NCBI GenBank assembly: GCA_045586185.1
Contig: JAZMZV010000204.1
Coordinates: forward strand, 1 to 64,000
From: RUG11551 sp045586185
Lineage (GTDB): Bacteria > Planctomycetota > Planctomycetia > Pirellulales > Thermoguttaceae
Length of the DNA stretch: 64,000 bases
Direction of reading: 5' to 3'
Shown here: piece by piece, positions 27,301 through 34,961 of the stretch
Layout: each line of letters opens with the position of its first letter
Position numbering within the stretch: the first letter of the stretch is position 1
Notes under the pieces: model-generated
What the model was told of the DNA's origin: nothing
Seen by the model: the letters and a program-made list of their open reading frames with translations, nothing else
Databases searched by the model: none
Program-made: the position numbers and the translations under genes

Positions 27301-28208
27301 CCTGAAATTGTGCAATTATAAATATCCAGTTTACTGGCAGAATAATTGGTTGTCCCCTCCGAAGTCGAATAATTAATTGACGAATTGCAAATTCCCGCGC
27401 CGTGATTTTGACTGACATTGTCGACAATCAGACTATTAACCAGCGTTGCCGATCCAAAATTCCTAATTCCACCGTTAGAGTTGCCGCGGATTGTAGAATT
27501 CAGAATCTCAAGCTCACCCCTGCTGAATACTCCCGTTTGGGAATTGGAAATCGTACAGCCATCCAACGTCAGCTTTCCAGTCATAACTGTAACCGCACCC
27601 GCCGGGGTTCCATACCGTGAACTGGTCAAATAGCGCGATCCGCCGTTTGTCAGCGTCAAGCCGCGAATAGTTACTACTGGAACTGTATCTTCACTTGAGA
27701 TTGTGAATATTCCCATAACGCCGTCGCCGACGATGGAAATGTTCAGACCGGACGCGTCAATCGTCAGACTTTTATTAATGACAAATGCGTAGAGATCGCT
27801 ATAATACAGCGGATCTTTCGACAAATCTGTTATTGGCATGGTCAGCGTCCCGCCCGCCAAAGACGGACTGAACGTAATCGTCCCGCCTGCGTTGACAGAC
27901 TGAATCGCGTTCTTCAGGGCGGTATAGGAAAGCTCGGAGACTTCGACGGTATCGGCGGCTTGAAGAGAAACGTCTGGAATTGACGCAAAATCGTCCTCGC
28001 AACTCAAATCTTGCAACTCGCAACTAATAACATCATTCTCGCAACTCGCAACTCGCAACTCGCAACTCAAATCGGGCGACACGCTCAGCAGATCGCGGTC
28101 TTCCAGAACTTCCAGCCGACAACAGGTCGAATAATTGATACGCCGCCGCTGGGGAGCGGGATTAAATACAGCGTTCCATAGCCTCGACAACTCTGACCTG
28201 ATCTTCAT
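20655..28208 (-). CDS. Giant secreted beta-helix/metzincin surface protein, N-terminal part
   Basis: 2517 residues from ATG 28206-28208, chosen because GGAG at 28218-28221 lies 9 nt upstream; an upstream TTG overlaps that site. The N-terminus has the planctomycete motif LEVLEDRDLLSV (32-43). Module A comprises a right-handed beta-helix (~85-420, ending in DIGAYEYQ, a choice-of-anchor-Q-like end), an Fn3 domain (~445-545), beta domains, a metzincin protease site HEVGHTLGLTHDG (~991) and a PPC-like beta domain. Module B repeats this plan: beta-helix (~1240-1600, ending DLGAFESQ), Fn3, metzincin HEAGHTLGLYHDG (~1928) and PPC-like domain. MBG repeats then run into a TAG. The protein is exported and probably cell-surface or extracellular. 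Residues 46-71 are encoded by a heptamer repeat. Two complete protease motifs in one chain suggest two active metalloprotease domains. Confidence 0.9.
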   Translation of the reverse strand: MKIRSELSRLWNAVFNPAPQRRRINYSTCCRLEVLEDRDLLSVSPDLSCELRVASCENDVISCELQDLSCEDDFASIPDVSLQAADTVEVSELSYTALKNAIQSVNAGGTITFSPSLAGGTLTMPITDLSKDPLYYSDLYAFVINKSLTIDASGLNISIVGDGVMGIFTISSEDTVPVVTIRGLTLTNGGSRYLTSSRYGTPAGAVTVMTGKLTLDGCTISNSQTGVFSRGELEILNSTIRGNSNGGIRNFGSATLVNSLIVDNVSQNHGAGICNSSINYSTSEGTTNYSASKLDIYNCTISGNWSYGSDYGFAAGLANVPSECTVNVYNSVIVGNGGESSTANRAADFYNWGTLNLYNSRYGSGYLSGYKTDLPAEDAGFKVAPQFDSSGNLINTPNYRLVSDSVLIDAGNNSYLTASGYSISNDISGIGVRTYNSTVDIGAYEYQPAIYMDQPALSVVGDPTSDTISLAWTAVDNFGYQLEYSTISDFSAGVVTQTLNSSAISATIDSLESNQTYYFRLKALAPAGSEDYQDSLWSTVSATTATTGSLQDLIHVDWSGVVYNGSAQTPIVTTSEAVSYSYTVTYNGATTNNAFPTMKNAGVYNLSICFSAAGYDDYTTSSSFVISAASVTISSLIANGRDYEAGNFSATLGSYTLSGVANGENLVLSATNGVFDSDQAGMQYATFDVALNNGANALASNYVLVDSNGNSFTTARTTQTALILNNSYLTPTVIYSNDGTLSFDWQNIGTATDYTFRYKFNNQEVNGSSYSDYFTLNLSDSYCTIKTIPGTTIQYQYKPASGSTWSSVYTYTIAAIDTSSWNVDIDGASTNVFTLHSKADWATDASCKTIYLDFNGHLTYGTKWNNDEKYMNQDVIVTPSCLDKFTAEDIYFIWKAVSEDYAIYDVDVTTQFTSLDDLLITSFTDEKYGMRAAIGGSSNDVLGINVGGIAFEGVYSWYYGASNSSSLFSPAFVFPDSLSDAEPKYVADAAAHEVGHTLGLTHDGYPANTSYYPGAGGWGPIMGAPYHQALSQWSKGEYTGANNSQDDVKQINQHLSFKTDSDNSAAAATVLTLDSTGVCASGVITSSSSTYAYSGSQIDKDYDWYKLSLTAGVYTFVVGGEYSPTAEENITNLNAHVDVYCDTDSNYSAVASAAPHTGEDADVVETITIYVTTPGVYYLRVTGEGKGTPVNGVYSAGNYSDYGSLGNYTITCTLFDDHEIRSTVVTTLNDVVDSTDGLISLREAILYASSGDTVTFDSSLNGSTITLNQSEGFGALSIDKVVAIDASGLSSGLTINGNSGQIFDVTESGELSLNGLTITGAANALQLSNGTPIAGWGGAIYAEGDVEIANCTFDSNQAGFGAVIYTEGNLTIESSVFSNNSVDAYGGAIYITSTESVVTITDSRFDSNSCGTTYSTYGGAIFNTGNLTISGSEFTSNTTNTLGGAIYHEGYVSTLTISDSVFSGNFASNSGGAIMCNNCGSTVITNSLFFDNSAYYGSAIYNNVYDYANENNSYNSATFTLVNVTIAKNYSTPGGGLYSVSNAYLYNTIVQSDGGMALYKMQGDTGTGSMWGQNNLISSMYGSFTAGDETIDGGYSSGSPTFINASGNYSLKTDFALTPNSLGVDDGDNDIAAQFGLTSQSKDIAGNTRIYNNTNIDLGAFESQTIAQPLDAPTVSSNVSGTNVTVSWDAVENASTYTITYQITGDEMTDSPWYTISGLTSRSFTLPQLINGVTVTARVQADGTDVYAKSSWSETSCSIAALDLSGYNVDLDGDGVKETNVFNLSSKPDSNYTIYLDFTGHLVTATGWNGDEYGDIIRVDASVGSYYTAEDILYIWRTVAEDYAPFDVNVTTVFPGLDAILYDNTESDLQWGKRIAIGYNYGMNSDNTSPANTFVSTSGVSFVGTFQEMVEDVAFVWLRGKKYDAESVTHEAGHTLGLYHDGSSAYSGNSVYFSGRENWAPIMGSGYSYSMVQWTMGEYPGAQTVTNNSGETLNKLDDCQNELLIISSYIPFIDDDVASVSTDGSHTLDGTPTALLDSAPDYGQSTDISFTGLIGRQTIGEGEDAVLADPDNDVYTLTLGVGSVDLTIKGVDCFGYAYADMGYSYNLTNLDVKAELFDSEWNSIYVYDSDWSCDATIQCDISAAGTYYLVVSGDQRGELGSNGGYWYTDQNGATKLGYSNYGSLGRYYISGTVSTDPQNVISDVSIVGYTGTYDGASHDLIESITGLEQDDVVSYSTDNIQWTSTLPEATNAGEYSVWVKIERAGYEEYVSSEIVSTIDKATLTATADNQSITYGDAAPGYTVTYTGFVNGENSSVIDAFAAATSSYAQYNNAGSYTINVSGASDDNYNFVYQTGTLTVGQKAVTVAFDGYSGLVYNGQERAISATASGTINGDNAGLTLTYNKTVQDAGSYTATASISNGNYVLTGATTQNFSIGKATLTATADNQSITYGDAAPAYTVTYTGFVNGENESVIDTEATAASSYNQYNNVGDYTINVSGASDNNYNFVYQAGTLTVG
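27997..28073. repeat. In-frame heptamer array inside the giant protein gene
   Basis: Eleven consecutive 7-nt units in perfect register: TCGCAAC, TCAAATC, TTGCAAC, TCGCAAC, TAATAAC, ATCATTC, TCGCAAC x4, TCAAATC. They encode a heptapeptide-periodic stretch (SCELRVASCE and variants) immediately after the LEDR motif. It is the same unit as the inverse of GTTGCGA seen between genes. Confidence 0.92.
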
Positions 28209-28289
28209 TATAAAAAACTCCAAGTGCGAAGAAAAATCTCGAATTACGCGCCCATAAAAAGTCCCCGTCGCCGGAAAATCTCTCTATAT

Positions 28290-28318
28290 ATTATAACCGC
28301 TAATTTACAATATTGCAA
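28290..28318 (-). promoter_or_regulatory. Predicted promoter for the giant protein
   Basis: Minus-strand TTGCAA (28313-28318), 17-nt spacer, perfect TATAAT (28290-28295), about 80 nt upstream of the ATG at 28208. Confidence 0.65.
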
Positions 28319-28385
28319 TATTAAAACGCAGTTTTTGACAGATTTATTGCAGATTTTATCCCCAGACCAACGCATGGCGAGAACG

Positions 28386-29921
28386 TCAGTCTGTATCGAT
28401 TGAATTTACGGATTCTTTAGCGTCTTTAGCCGTTAGTTGTTCGGACTTCTCGCCGGCTCTCTTTTGTCGCCATGATTGGTATTGTTCTTTTGCCAGACGC
28501 CAGGCGGTGTCGAAGGCGGGCGAATAACAGAAAACGTTGAGCAGTAAATAAACTACGCATCCGGCGGCTAACGGAACGAGCAAGCCGAGCCAGTGGTTTA
28601 CGGGCCACAAAAGCAGATAAAGCCCGTACGCCGCGCCGCTGGCTATGAGCGAATAGATCAGGTACGGAAGCGAATCCCACAACTGCATTCTTAGCCCGTA
28701 GCCGAGAACTCGTTTCGTGTATCGGGTATTGAAGTAAAGGGATAAGAAGGAAACGACAATCATGCCCCAGACCATCGCCATGACGGAAATCCAGACAGTG
28801 CACAAGATATTAATCACAATGAACAGATTATTGAGTGCAATCAGTCCGAGATAAACGCCCGAACGTCCCCGGGCGATAAGAATCTGAAGATTCAGATGGA
28901 AAATCGGGAATAAAACAAAGCTGATGGTCAACGCCTGGAAGTATGGCACGATGGGAAGCCATTTCTCGGAGAGAATGAGGCTCACAAATGGAACCGCCAG
29001 CGCGGCTACCAGAAAAGACGGCAAAAAGATGATGAAAACGGACATCTTGAGCGATTCCATCACCGCATTCCTCAGTCGGGGAACGTCTTCCTGAATTTTC
29101 GAGAAAGCGGCAAACAGTACGTTGCTGATTGTCCATTGTACGCTTTGCGGCCAAAGCGAGGAGTATTGTCGACCGCGTTCAAAATAGCCGAGCGTGTCGA
29201 TGGGGTAGACTTTCCCGATGACGATATTATAAGCATTGTTAAAAATATTGTCAATCAGGCTGGCGAACATAATATTCGAGCCGTATTGAAACAGATTGCA
29301 GAGGGCTTTGAAGCTAAATTTCAGACTCGGAAGCCAGTGGCAGAAACAAAAAACCGTTATGGCAGCAACGCCATTCGTGATAACTATCTGCCACGCCAAA
29401 GCCCAAACGCCATAACCCTTCCAGGCGATGTAAAGCGCAGGGGGAACCGCTGAGATTTGCCCAATAAAACTTGCCAGATAGCTAAGATCCTGCCGCATGT
29501 TTCGGCTTAGAAGCGTATGCTGAACGGCGCCGAGCGCTGCTAAGGGAAACGCCCACATAACGAGCCTCGTTACAGGTTTCAAGAGTGGTTGACGGTAAAA
29601 ATCAGCAAGCCATCCCGCCCCCAGAAAAAGGAGAACAGCACACAAGCTAGCGATGAACATATTATAATAAAAGACGGAATTGAGATCGTCTGCGTCAATT
29701 TCTTTCTTGTGAATAATAGCGGATCCAAAACCACCTGCAGTGAAAGTCATCCCGACCGCCCAGAAAACCATCAAAATTCCCCAGATTCCGTAATCCTTAG
29801 GATCGAGAAGTCGAACCATAAGGATTCCAACCAACAATCCGGTCCCTTGAGATAAAACCCGAAGGATCAGCGATGGTACGGCGGATTTAAACGTTTTGTT
29901 AGCAAGTCGTTCCTGAGACAT
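28386..29921 (-). CDS. Polysaccharide flippase (Wzx/WzxC-like, MOP superfamily)
   Basis: 511 residues with about twelve to fourteen hydrophobic segments. The N-terminus (ANKTFKSAVPSLILRVLSQGTGLLVGILMVRLLDPKDYGIWG) is typical of O-antigen/exopolysaccharide flippases of the MOP superfamily, and the middle has SLIDNIFNNAYNIVIGKVYPIDTLGYFERG as in WzxC-type proteins. It would move lipid-linked oligosaccharide units across the inner membrane. It sits at the edge of the surface-polysaccharide locus, divergent from the acetyltransferase gene at 30400. A charged cytoplasmic tail follows the last helix (KEQYQSWRQKRAGEKSEQLTAKDAKES). The ATG is at 29919-29921. Substrate unknown. Confidence 0.9.
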   Translation of the reverse strand: MSQERLANKTFKSAVPSLILRVLSQGTGLLVGILMVRLLDPKDYGIWGILMVFWAVGMTFTAGGFGSAIIHKKEIDADDLNSVFYYNMFIASLCAVLLFLGAGWLADFYRQPLLKPVTRLVMWAFPLAALGAVQHTLLSRNMRQDLSYLASFIGQISAVPPALYIAWKGYGVWALAWQIVITNGVAAITVFCFCHWLPSLKFSFKALCNLFQYGSNIMFASLIDNIFNNAYNIVIGKVYPIDTLGYFERGRQYSSLWPQSVQWTISNVLFAAFSKIQEDVPRLRNAVMESLKMSVFIIFLPSFLVAALAVPFVSLILSEKWLPIVPYFQALTISFVLFPIFHLNLQILIARGRSGVYLGLIALNNLFIVINILCTVWISVMAMVWGMIVVSFLSLYFNTRYTKRVLGYGLRMQLWDSLPYLIYSLIASGAAYGLYLLLWPVNHWLGLLVPLAAGCVVYLLLNVFCYSPAFDTAWRLAKEQYQSWRQKRAGEKSEQLTAKDAKESVNSIDTD

Positions 29922-30018
29922 AATACACCATTATAATATATTATTAGCAAATATCGGTAAAATGGGTATAAAAAAATAGATTCGTTAAGCAACGCTGTTC
30001 CCGTAGCATGCTTTGATT

Positions 30019-30047
30019 CTACTCGCAACTCACAACTTGACTTGTCG
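30019..30047. repeat. Degenerate heptamer array
   Basis: CTACTCG CAACTCA CAACTTG ACTTGTC, a decayed version of the CAACTCG heptamer family. It lies in the intergenic region next to the flippase gene. Confidence 0.6.
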
Positions 30048-30116
30048 CTTACTGGAAGCGTCAAAATAGCAAAGATAGAATATATTTACCAATCCACTTT
30101 GTAATAATTTTTGTTT

Positions 30117-30138
30117 TTTTAATGACAACTCATTAAAA
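30117..30138. other. Perfect 9-bp hairpin
   Basis: TTTTAATGA (30117-30125), loop CAAC, TCATTAAAA (30130-30138). Preceded by a T-run on the plus strand and followed by TT. It may be an operator or a small terminator. The sequence ACAACTCAT inside it is also complementary to ATGAGTTGT at 30191-30199. Confidence 0.45.
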
Positions 30139-30399
30139 TTTTGGGGATAACCGACTATAATTATAATAATACAATGATTTTAGTTGTTGGATGAGTTGTT
30201 AAAATAAATACATATGACAATATAAGTAAAATCTGTATATTGTATTTTAACAATGTTTTAGATAAAAATATAATTAGACAGCCAATAATAATGCAAAGCA
30301 ATTTGGATTCGTTTTACTTTTTATCCAGGATTTTCTATTTGGAACAATCGAGGAAAGTAAAGTAGTCTAAACATTTGTTTTTTAACAAAGGTTTTGTTA

Positions 30400-31470
30400 G
30401 TGAGCGATTTACATTTACAATACGATATCGCGAATCTCAACGACATTGACGGGATCGTTGACTGCGTCAAAAATCTGCCGCATTTGCGATTATTTACCGT
30501 CAACGCCGTAAAGAACATTGTGCGTTGGCGATTTTTCGACTGCCCAATATCGACAAAACCGCTCATGCTGGTGTGTCGTCATGAAAACAGCATTGTTGGT
30601 ACAGTCGGCTTCTTTCTTGCCTTATTTGAAAAACAAGGTCGAGTAATAACAGTTGCTTGTCCCTCTTACGTATACGTTAAACCAGAATATCGTCGGAATG
30701 GCATATATACCAAACTGCTAAAATATGCATACAACGTTTATTTCGACGACTTCCATTTTATTTTAGCTACGGAGAACGTTGCAGTTGGGTCTATTGTACA
30801 GAAAAAAACTGGTTTCAAACCCTTTGGAATTCAGGAGCATTATCGAAAATTGCAATTGTTTCCAGCGCTTAAGTATTTGTTTTCCAAAGCGTTTACCCCA
30901 AAGAGCGTTATCGACGACGTTAACAGTCAGTTTGTTAAACCATCGAAAACGTTTATAACTGATAAAGAGAAGATTCTTGAAGTTTACGAAGAATTGACAA
31001 ATCATTTCTGCTCTGTATCTACAGACGAGACGCTAATCCCATACCGAACGCGGGATTATATGCAATGGAGAATAAACCATCCTGCCAGACAGTATGTTTT
31101 GGTTCCGTATTATCAGAATAGTCAGATTCAATCCGCCATTCTTTGTTCAATATCTCACAGGGACGTTGATATTGTTGATTATATATATTGCAATGACGAT
31201 TATTTCTCACAAAATTTAGATATTTTGCTAATGAGCGTTCGCAAAGCCCGAATTGTTATGTATACTTCATATACAGAAGAAAAATACAAAACCGAGCTTC
31301 AAAAGAAGCGCTTTTCTAATCGAGATATTTGGTCGTTGTTTAGTAAACAACCTGAGATTCCCAATATGTTTTATCCCATGGGGAAAGATCGTTTATATGA
31401 CAATTATTCCGATGAACAACTCAATGAGCTGAAAATTCAGCTTAACGGTTTGGCAATTGATGTAATCTAA
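30400..31470 (+). CDS. GNAT-family acetyltransferase-like protein
   Basis: 356 residues from GTG 30400-30402, preferred over TTG at 30394 because AAAGG ends 8 nt upstream of the GTG. The first half has a GNAT core: SIVGTVGFFLALF, then VYVKPEYRRNGIYTKLLKYAY, which matches the acetyl-CoA pyrophosphate-binding motif (V-x-P-x-x-R-x-x-G/N-x). AVGSIVQKKTGFKPFG is like the final strand region. The second half is less typical and may be a second, degenerate acyltransferase fold (two-domain GNAT). Context with flippase, LicD proteins and glycosyltransferase suggests acylation of a surface glycan or of a sugar precursor. Codon use is AT-rich compared with genes outside the locus, as in the next three genes. 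It is 5 nt upstream of the first LicD gene. Confidence 0.75.
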   Translation: MSDLHLQYDIANLNDIDGIVDCVKNLPHLRLFTVNAVKNIVRWRFFDCPISTKPLMLVCRHENSIVGTVGFFLALFEKQGRVITVACPSYVYVKPEYRRNGIYTKLLKYAYNVYFDDFHFILATENVAVGSIVQKKTGFKPFGIQEHYRKLQLFPALKYLFSKAFTPKSVIDDVNSQFVKPSKTFITDKEKILEVYEELTNHFCSVSTDETLIPYRTRDYMQWRINHPARQYVLVPYYQNSQIQSAILCSISHRDVDIVDYIYCNDDYFSQNLDILLMSVRKARIVMYTSYTEEKYKTELQKKRFSNRDIWSLFSKQPEIPNMFYPMGKDRLYDNYSDEQLNELKIQLNGLAIDVI

Positions 31471-31475
31471 ATCTT

Positions 31476-32303
31476 ATGAACAATGAGATAATTAACAAAA
31501 TTCACGATATAAATTATAAAACTTTGCGTATGTTCGACTCAATATGCAAAGCAAACGACATTCCCTATTTTTTAGATTCTGGAACGTTGCTTGGCGCGGT
31601 GCGTCATCAGGATTTTATACCGTGGGACGACGACTTGGATATTGCTGTTTTTGCCAGTGATTTCCCACGTTTGAAAGCGGTATTGCAAGAACAATTGCCG
31701 CCAGAGTATGAATACGTTGAGTACACGACGTATAACGGCTATTTTTACGATTTTATCAATCGAATTTCTGTTAAAGGAAGTCGTCTGAAAGAATTGGAAC
31801 CGGGGAATCCGTATTCAAACGCCAATTCGCTGGGTCTTGACATCTTTGTTTTGGAATCCGCTCCTGATAACGCTTTTTTACGGTCGCTGCGAATTGCTGT
31901 TCGAAAGCTCGTTTACGCCTTTGCAATGGGACATCGCTGGAAATTGAATTATAAAAACAAAACTGTTCTTGAGAGATTTGTATTATCCATTCTGTCAAGC
32001 GTTGGCTGGTTAATACCTCTAAAATGGCTTTTTCAATTTCAGGAATATCTTGTAAATCCCAAACCTGAAAATGAAAAAGGATTTTTAATTGGAGTCAATT
32101 ATATTTTTCCTGAATTGTCATGTACGTACAAGAAAGAATGGTATAATCAGATCTGCAGCGTTCAGATTAGAGATTTGGCCCTGCCCGCTCCTGTTGGGTA
32201 CGATTTCGTATTAAAAACGATGTATGGCGACTACATGCAATTGCCGCCAGAAGAAAAACGCGTCCCGCAGCATATTCAAGAAGGGGTTATTTTACCTGAA
32301 TAA
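31476..32303 (+). CDS. LicD family transferase 1
   Basis: 275 residues. The LicD signature is at residues ~34-57: FLDSGTLLGAVRHQDFIPW, then DDDLDIAVF, containing the G-T-L-L-G-x-x-R-x-x-x-x-I-P-W-D-D-D-x-D pattern that forms the metal/nucleotide-binding centre of this nucleotidyltransferase fold. LicD enzymes transfer phosphocholine or similar phospho-groups from CDP-activated donors to surface glycans. A second LicD gene follows 102 nt downstream, and a CDP-donor-type cytidylyltransferase lies at 34476, so a phosphodiester decoration of a glycan is a reasonable inference. Hydrophobic stretches in the middle (LSILSSVGWLIPLKWLF) suggest membrane contact. AT-rich like its neighbours. Confidence 0.9.
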   Translation: MNNEIINKIHDINYKTLRMFDSICKANDIPYFLDSGTLLGAVRHQDFIPWDDDLDIAVFASDFPRLKAVLQEQLPPEYEYVEYTTYNGYFYDFINRISVKGSRLKELEPGNPYSNANSLGLDIFVLESAPDNAFLRSLRIAVRKLVYAFAMGHRWKLNYKNKTVLERFVLSILSSVGWLIPLKWLFQFQEYLVNPKPENEKGFLIGVNYIFPELSCTYKKEWYNQICSVQIRDLALPAPVGYDFVLKTMYGDYMQLPPEEKRVPQHIQEGVILPE

Positions 32304-32405
32304 TCCCAATAATGTGATAATGGAGCTTTCAGAAGTAAAGATTACAATTATAATCGTTTTTAACATTTAAGCGAAAAATCCAACGTTCTTTATTGGAGAT
32401 TAACT

Positions 32406-33266
32406 ATGGCGCATATTCAAACCGGTAAACCGTATAACCAATTAAACAGTGATGAACTTGAGAAATTGTCTCAAGTCCAACATATTTGCGATTTGCTGTT
32501 AAAGGCGGTTGACAAGATTTGCAGAAAATACAACATCCAATATTTTCTTGCGTATGGGAATTTGATTGGGGCTATCCGCCATGGACGCATTATTCCCTGG
32601 GATGACGATGTCGATATTTGGATGTTTCCATCGGAATACGACAAGTTTAAACAGCATATCGATGAACTGGATGAAGATTTTCGCCTTGTGGAACCAGAAG
32701 AATACGCTCCATATTACGTAAACAATGTCCCGCGATTGGCATATTTGCCCAGTCATTATCAGAGAATAAATGGATTGATAGAGTATATTGACCTTGATAT
32801 CTTTCTTCTGACAAGACTTCCGGAATCGTGGTTCATGCGGCAGATATTCAGAAAAAAGCTGATTTTGCTTTATGCATTATGTAACGCTCACAGATACCAT
32901 ATTCCATACGAAAACTATTCGTTTTTTCAAAAGATTGCTGCGTATATTTTATCCTGGACAGGAAAATGCTTTTCGTCAAAAAATTTGATAAAGACGATTA
33001 ACCGCATGGCTCGCAAATATGAGAACAGGGAGAATTTATCGGAGGTCGTTTCATATAATGACGCATTAAATATGATTGTCAAAAACTTTGAATATGCCGA
33101 TTTTTCCTCTACTGTTGATATGCCGTATGGCGATATGGTTGCAATGGTTCCGGTTGGTTACGACAGAATTCTTAAAAATTGTTATTCAACGCACTATATG
33201 GAATTGCCTCCAGAAGAAGAGCGGATTGGTCACGCAGATTTGTCAATAATTACGATTGATAAATAG
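32406..33266 (+). CDS. LicD family transferase 2
   Basis: 286 residues with a second complete LicD motif, YFLAYGNLIGAIRHGRIIPW followed by DDDVDIWMF (~residues 52-80). It is clearly related to the preceding gene but diverged, for example GNLIGA instead of GTLLGA. The C-terminal block YGDMVAMVPVGYDRILKNCY...MELPPEEERIGH matches the end of LicD1 (YGDYMQLPPEEKRVPQH), as expected for paralogues. A Shine-Dalgarno-like TTGGAG precedes the ATG at 32406 (TTATTGGAGATTAACTATG). It may attach a second substituent or act on a different sugar. Part of the AT-rich block 30.4-34.4 kb. Confidence 0.9.
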   Translation: MAHIQTGKPYNQLNSDELEKLSQVQHICDLLLKAVDKICRKYNIQYFLAYGNLIGAIRHGRIIPWDDDVDIWMFPSEYDKFKQHIDELDEDFRLVEPEEYAPYYVNNVPRLAYLPSHYQRINGLIEYIDLDIFLLTRLPESWFMRQIFRKKLILLYALCNAHRYHIPYENYSFFQKIAAYILSWTGKCFSSKNLIKTINRMARKYENRENLSEVVSYNDALNMIVKNFEYADFSSTVDMPYGDMVAMVPVGYDRILKNCYSTHYMELPPEEERIGHADLSIITIDK

Positions 33267-33332
33267 CAACGCTATAGAATAATTACATCAGAGGATCAAA
33301 TCCAGGTTTTATTTTTAAATACAATATGAGAG

Positions 33333-34415
33333 ATGAGTAATACAAAACAATTATTGATGGTATTAGGTCCAACGGAGATTGAACCTGACATATTACAGGC
33401 AGGTTCTTTGCCGATGGAATATATGCGAACGTCTGATTTTTCAGTGCGTCTAAAAAATATATTTGCTAACCTTCAGTACGTTTTTCAAACCGCGAATCCT
33501 GTTTTGATATATGCAGGTTCAGGAACCGGCGTTATGGAAGCCGCTGTTGCGAATTTTTGTAAAAGAGGGGATTCAGCGTTATTCATTAACGGTGGAACGT
33601 TTGGAAACCGCTGGGGGCAAATTTGTCGTCTATACGGAATCGATGCTGCTGAATTGCGCGTTCCGTTTGGAAATAGCGTTGACCTCGCAGACGTTGAAAA
33701 GAGTTTAAAAGCGAATCCCAATATCAAAGCGGTTTTCGCTACTTATGACGAAACATCGTCTGGAGCTTTAACTGACATCGAGACGCTGGGCGACGTCGTC
33801 CATCATAATTCAAACGCCCTGCTGATTGTAGACTGCGTTTCGGCGTTAGTGGTCGAACCGTTTCTTATGGATAAGTGGCATATAGACGTTGCGATTTCCA
33901 GTTCTCAAAAAGCTCTGGCAATACCGCCGGGGCTTGGATTTATGGCAGTTAGTCCAAAGGCGATTCAGGCGGCTGAAGCGAACGATTTCAGAACGTTCTA
34001 TTTTGACGTACTGGACAGCTTGGCGAATCATAAAAGAAATCAAACGCCTTTTACTCCGCCTGTCGGTTTGTTGCTGCAATTAGAGAAGAGATTGGAAAAA
34101 ATCCGAAATGCCGGATTGGAATCTGTTCGACGTCAGTATTACGAAATAACGGATTATCTCCGTATGCAAATGAACGAAATTGGTTTTCCCGTTTTCGCGA
34201 AAAATCCCGCCAATTGCGTGTCCGGTTATTATCAGGAAAAATATGACGCTCTGAAGCTGGTTGCCATTTTACGAGAAAAATATCACATCGAAATTGCTCC
34301 CAGCGGCGGAGAGCTTAAAAATCGGTTCTTTCGAGTTGGAAACTTTGGCAGCATAACGAAAGAAGACATTGACTATTTTATTCAATCGTTTAAGGAAACA
34401 TTGGATAATTTATAA
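33333..34415 (+). CDS. Class V aminotransferase (alanine-glyoxylate/2-aminoethylphosphonate transaminase-like)
   Basis: 360 residues, PLP fold type I. The N-terminal part has LMVLGPTEIEPDIL and the glycine-rich cofactor loop AGSGTGVMEAAVANF. A conserved Asp in LLIVDCVSALVVEP would contact the pyridine nitrogen, and the Schiff-base Lys lies in SSSQKALAIPPGLGF near residue 192. The family includes alanine-glyoxylate, serine-pyruvate and 2-aminoethylphosphonate:pyruvate aminotransferases, which cannot be distinguished here. It lies between the LicD genes and a cytidylyltransferase, so it probably makes an amino-bearing head group destined for CDP activation. Normal length, no missing key residue seen. 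Confidence 0.85.
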   Translation: MSNTKQLLMVLGPTEIEPDILQAGSLPMEYMRTSDFSVRLKNIFANLQYVFQTANPVLIYAGSGTGVMEAAVANFCKRGDSALFINGGTFGNRWGQICRLYGIDAAELRVPFGNSVDLADVEKSLKANPNIKAVFATYDETSSGALTDIETLGDVVHHNSNALLIVDCVSALVVEPFLMDKWHIDVAISSSQKALAIPPGLGFMAVSPKAIQAAEANDFRTFYFDVLDSLANHKRNQTPFTPPVGLLLQLEKRLEKIRNAGLESVRRQYYEITDYLRMQMNEIGFPVFAKNPANCVSGYYQEKYDALKLVAILREKYHIEIAPSGGELKNRFFRVGNFGSITKEDIDYFIQSFKETLDNL

Positions 34416-34475
34416 CATACAGAATATTTGAGATTACAGTCAAAGCGTAACTCACGATAAAGGAGAATAACATAA

Positions 34476-34952
34476 ATGATAGCTGGAAAAACTGTAGTGT
34501 ATACGTCTGGAACGTTTGACATGCTGCATATCAATCATTTACGCATGATTGAATACGCTCGGGCTTTGGGCGACATCTTGATTGTCGGCGTCAATACAGA
34601 CGAGCTTGTCATGTCCTATAAGTCGCAGCCGATTATTCCATTTGAACAGAGAATTGCTCTCATGCGGGCGCTTAAAGGTCCTGATATTGTCATTCCTCAA
34701 CATTCGCTAGACCATACAGACAAAGTCAAAAAGCTGAATTTTGACGTCTTTGTTGTTGGCGACGACTGGACTGGAAAGTACGACTATCTCAAGGAATTGG
34801 GCGTCGACGTCGTCTATTTCCCTTACGGCATGGGGATTAGTTCGTCCTCGTTAAAGGAGAAGATTTATCAAAGCTACGCCAAACTGCAGAAAAAGGCGGA
34901 TCAACATTTGCCAGCGGATATTGACATCCAGAATCAAGACAATAAAAAATAG
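34476..34952 (+). CDS. Cytidylyltransferase (TagD/RfaE-C-like)
   Basis: 158 residues. The nucleotidyltransferase motif GTFDMLHINHLRMI is a variant of G-x-F-D-x-x-H-x-G-H, with the second-motif Gly replaced by Asn. The C-terminal ISSSSLKEKI resembles the ISxT motif. Similar enzymes activate glycerol-3-phosphate (TagD), phosphocholine, phosphoethanolamine or heptose-phosphate with CTP or ATP. With two LicD transferases and an aminotransferase upstream, a CDP-head-group product is likely. A very good Shine-Dalgarno AAAGGAG lies 10 nt upstream of the ATG at 34476. The ThDP-enzyme gene begins 9 nt after the stop. Confidence 0.85.
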   Translation: MIAGKTVVYTSGTFDMLHINHLRMIEYARALGDILIVGVNTDELVMSYKSQPIIPFEQRIALMRALKGPDIVIPQHSLDHTDKVKKLNFDVFVVGDDWTGKYDYLKELGVDVVYFPYGMGISSSSLKEKIYQSYAKLQKKADQHLPADIDIQNQDNKK

Positions 34953-34961
34953 CGGTTATCC

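Larger units (their letters stand above)
29922..30399. other. AT-rich divergent intergenic region
   Basis: About 480 nt, much richer in A+T than the flanking housekeeping regions, between the divergent flippase and acetyltransferase genes. It holds a degenerate heptamer array (30019-30047), a perfect hairpin (30117-30138), and several TATAAT-like hexamers that cannot be singled out as promoters with confidence. No short gene is convincing. Confidence 0.5.
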
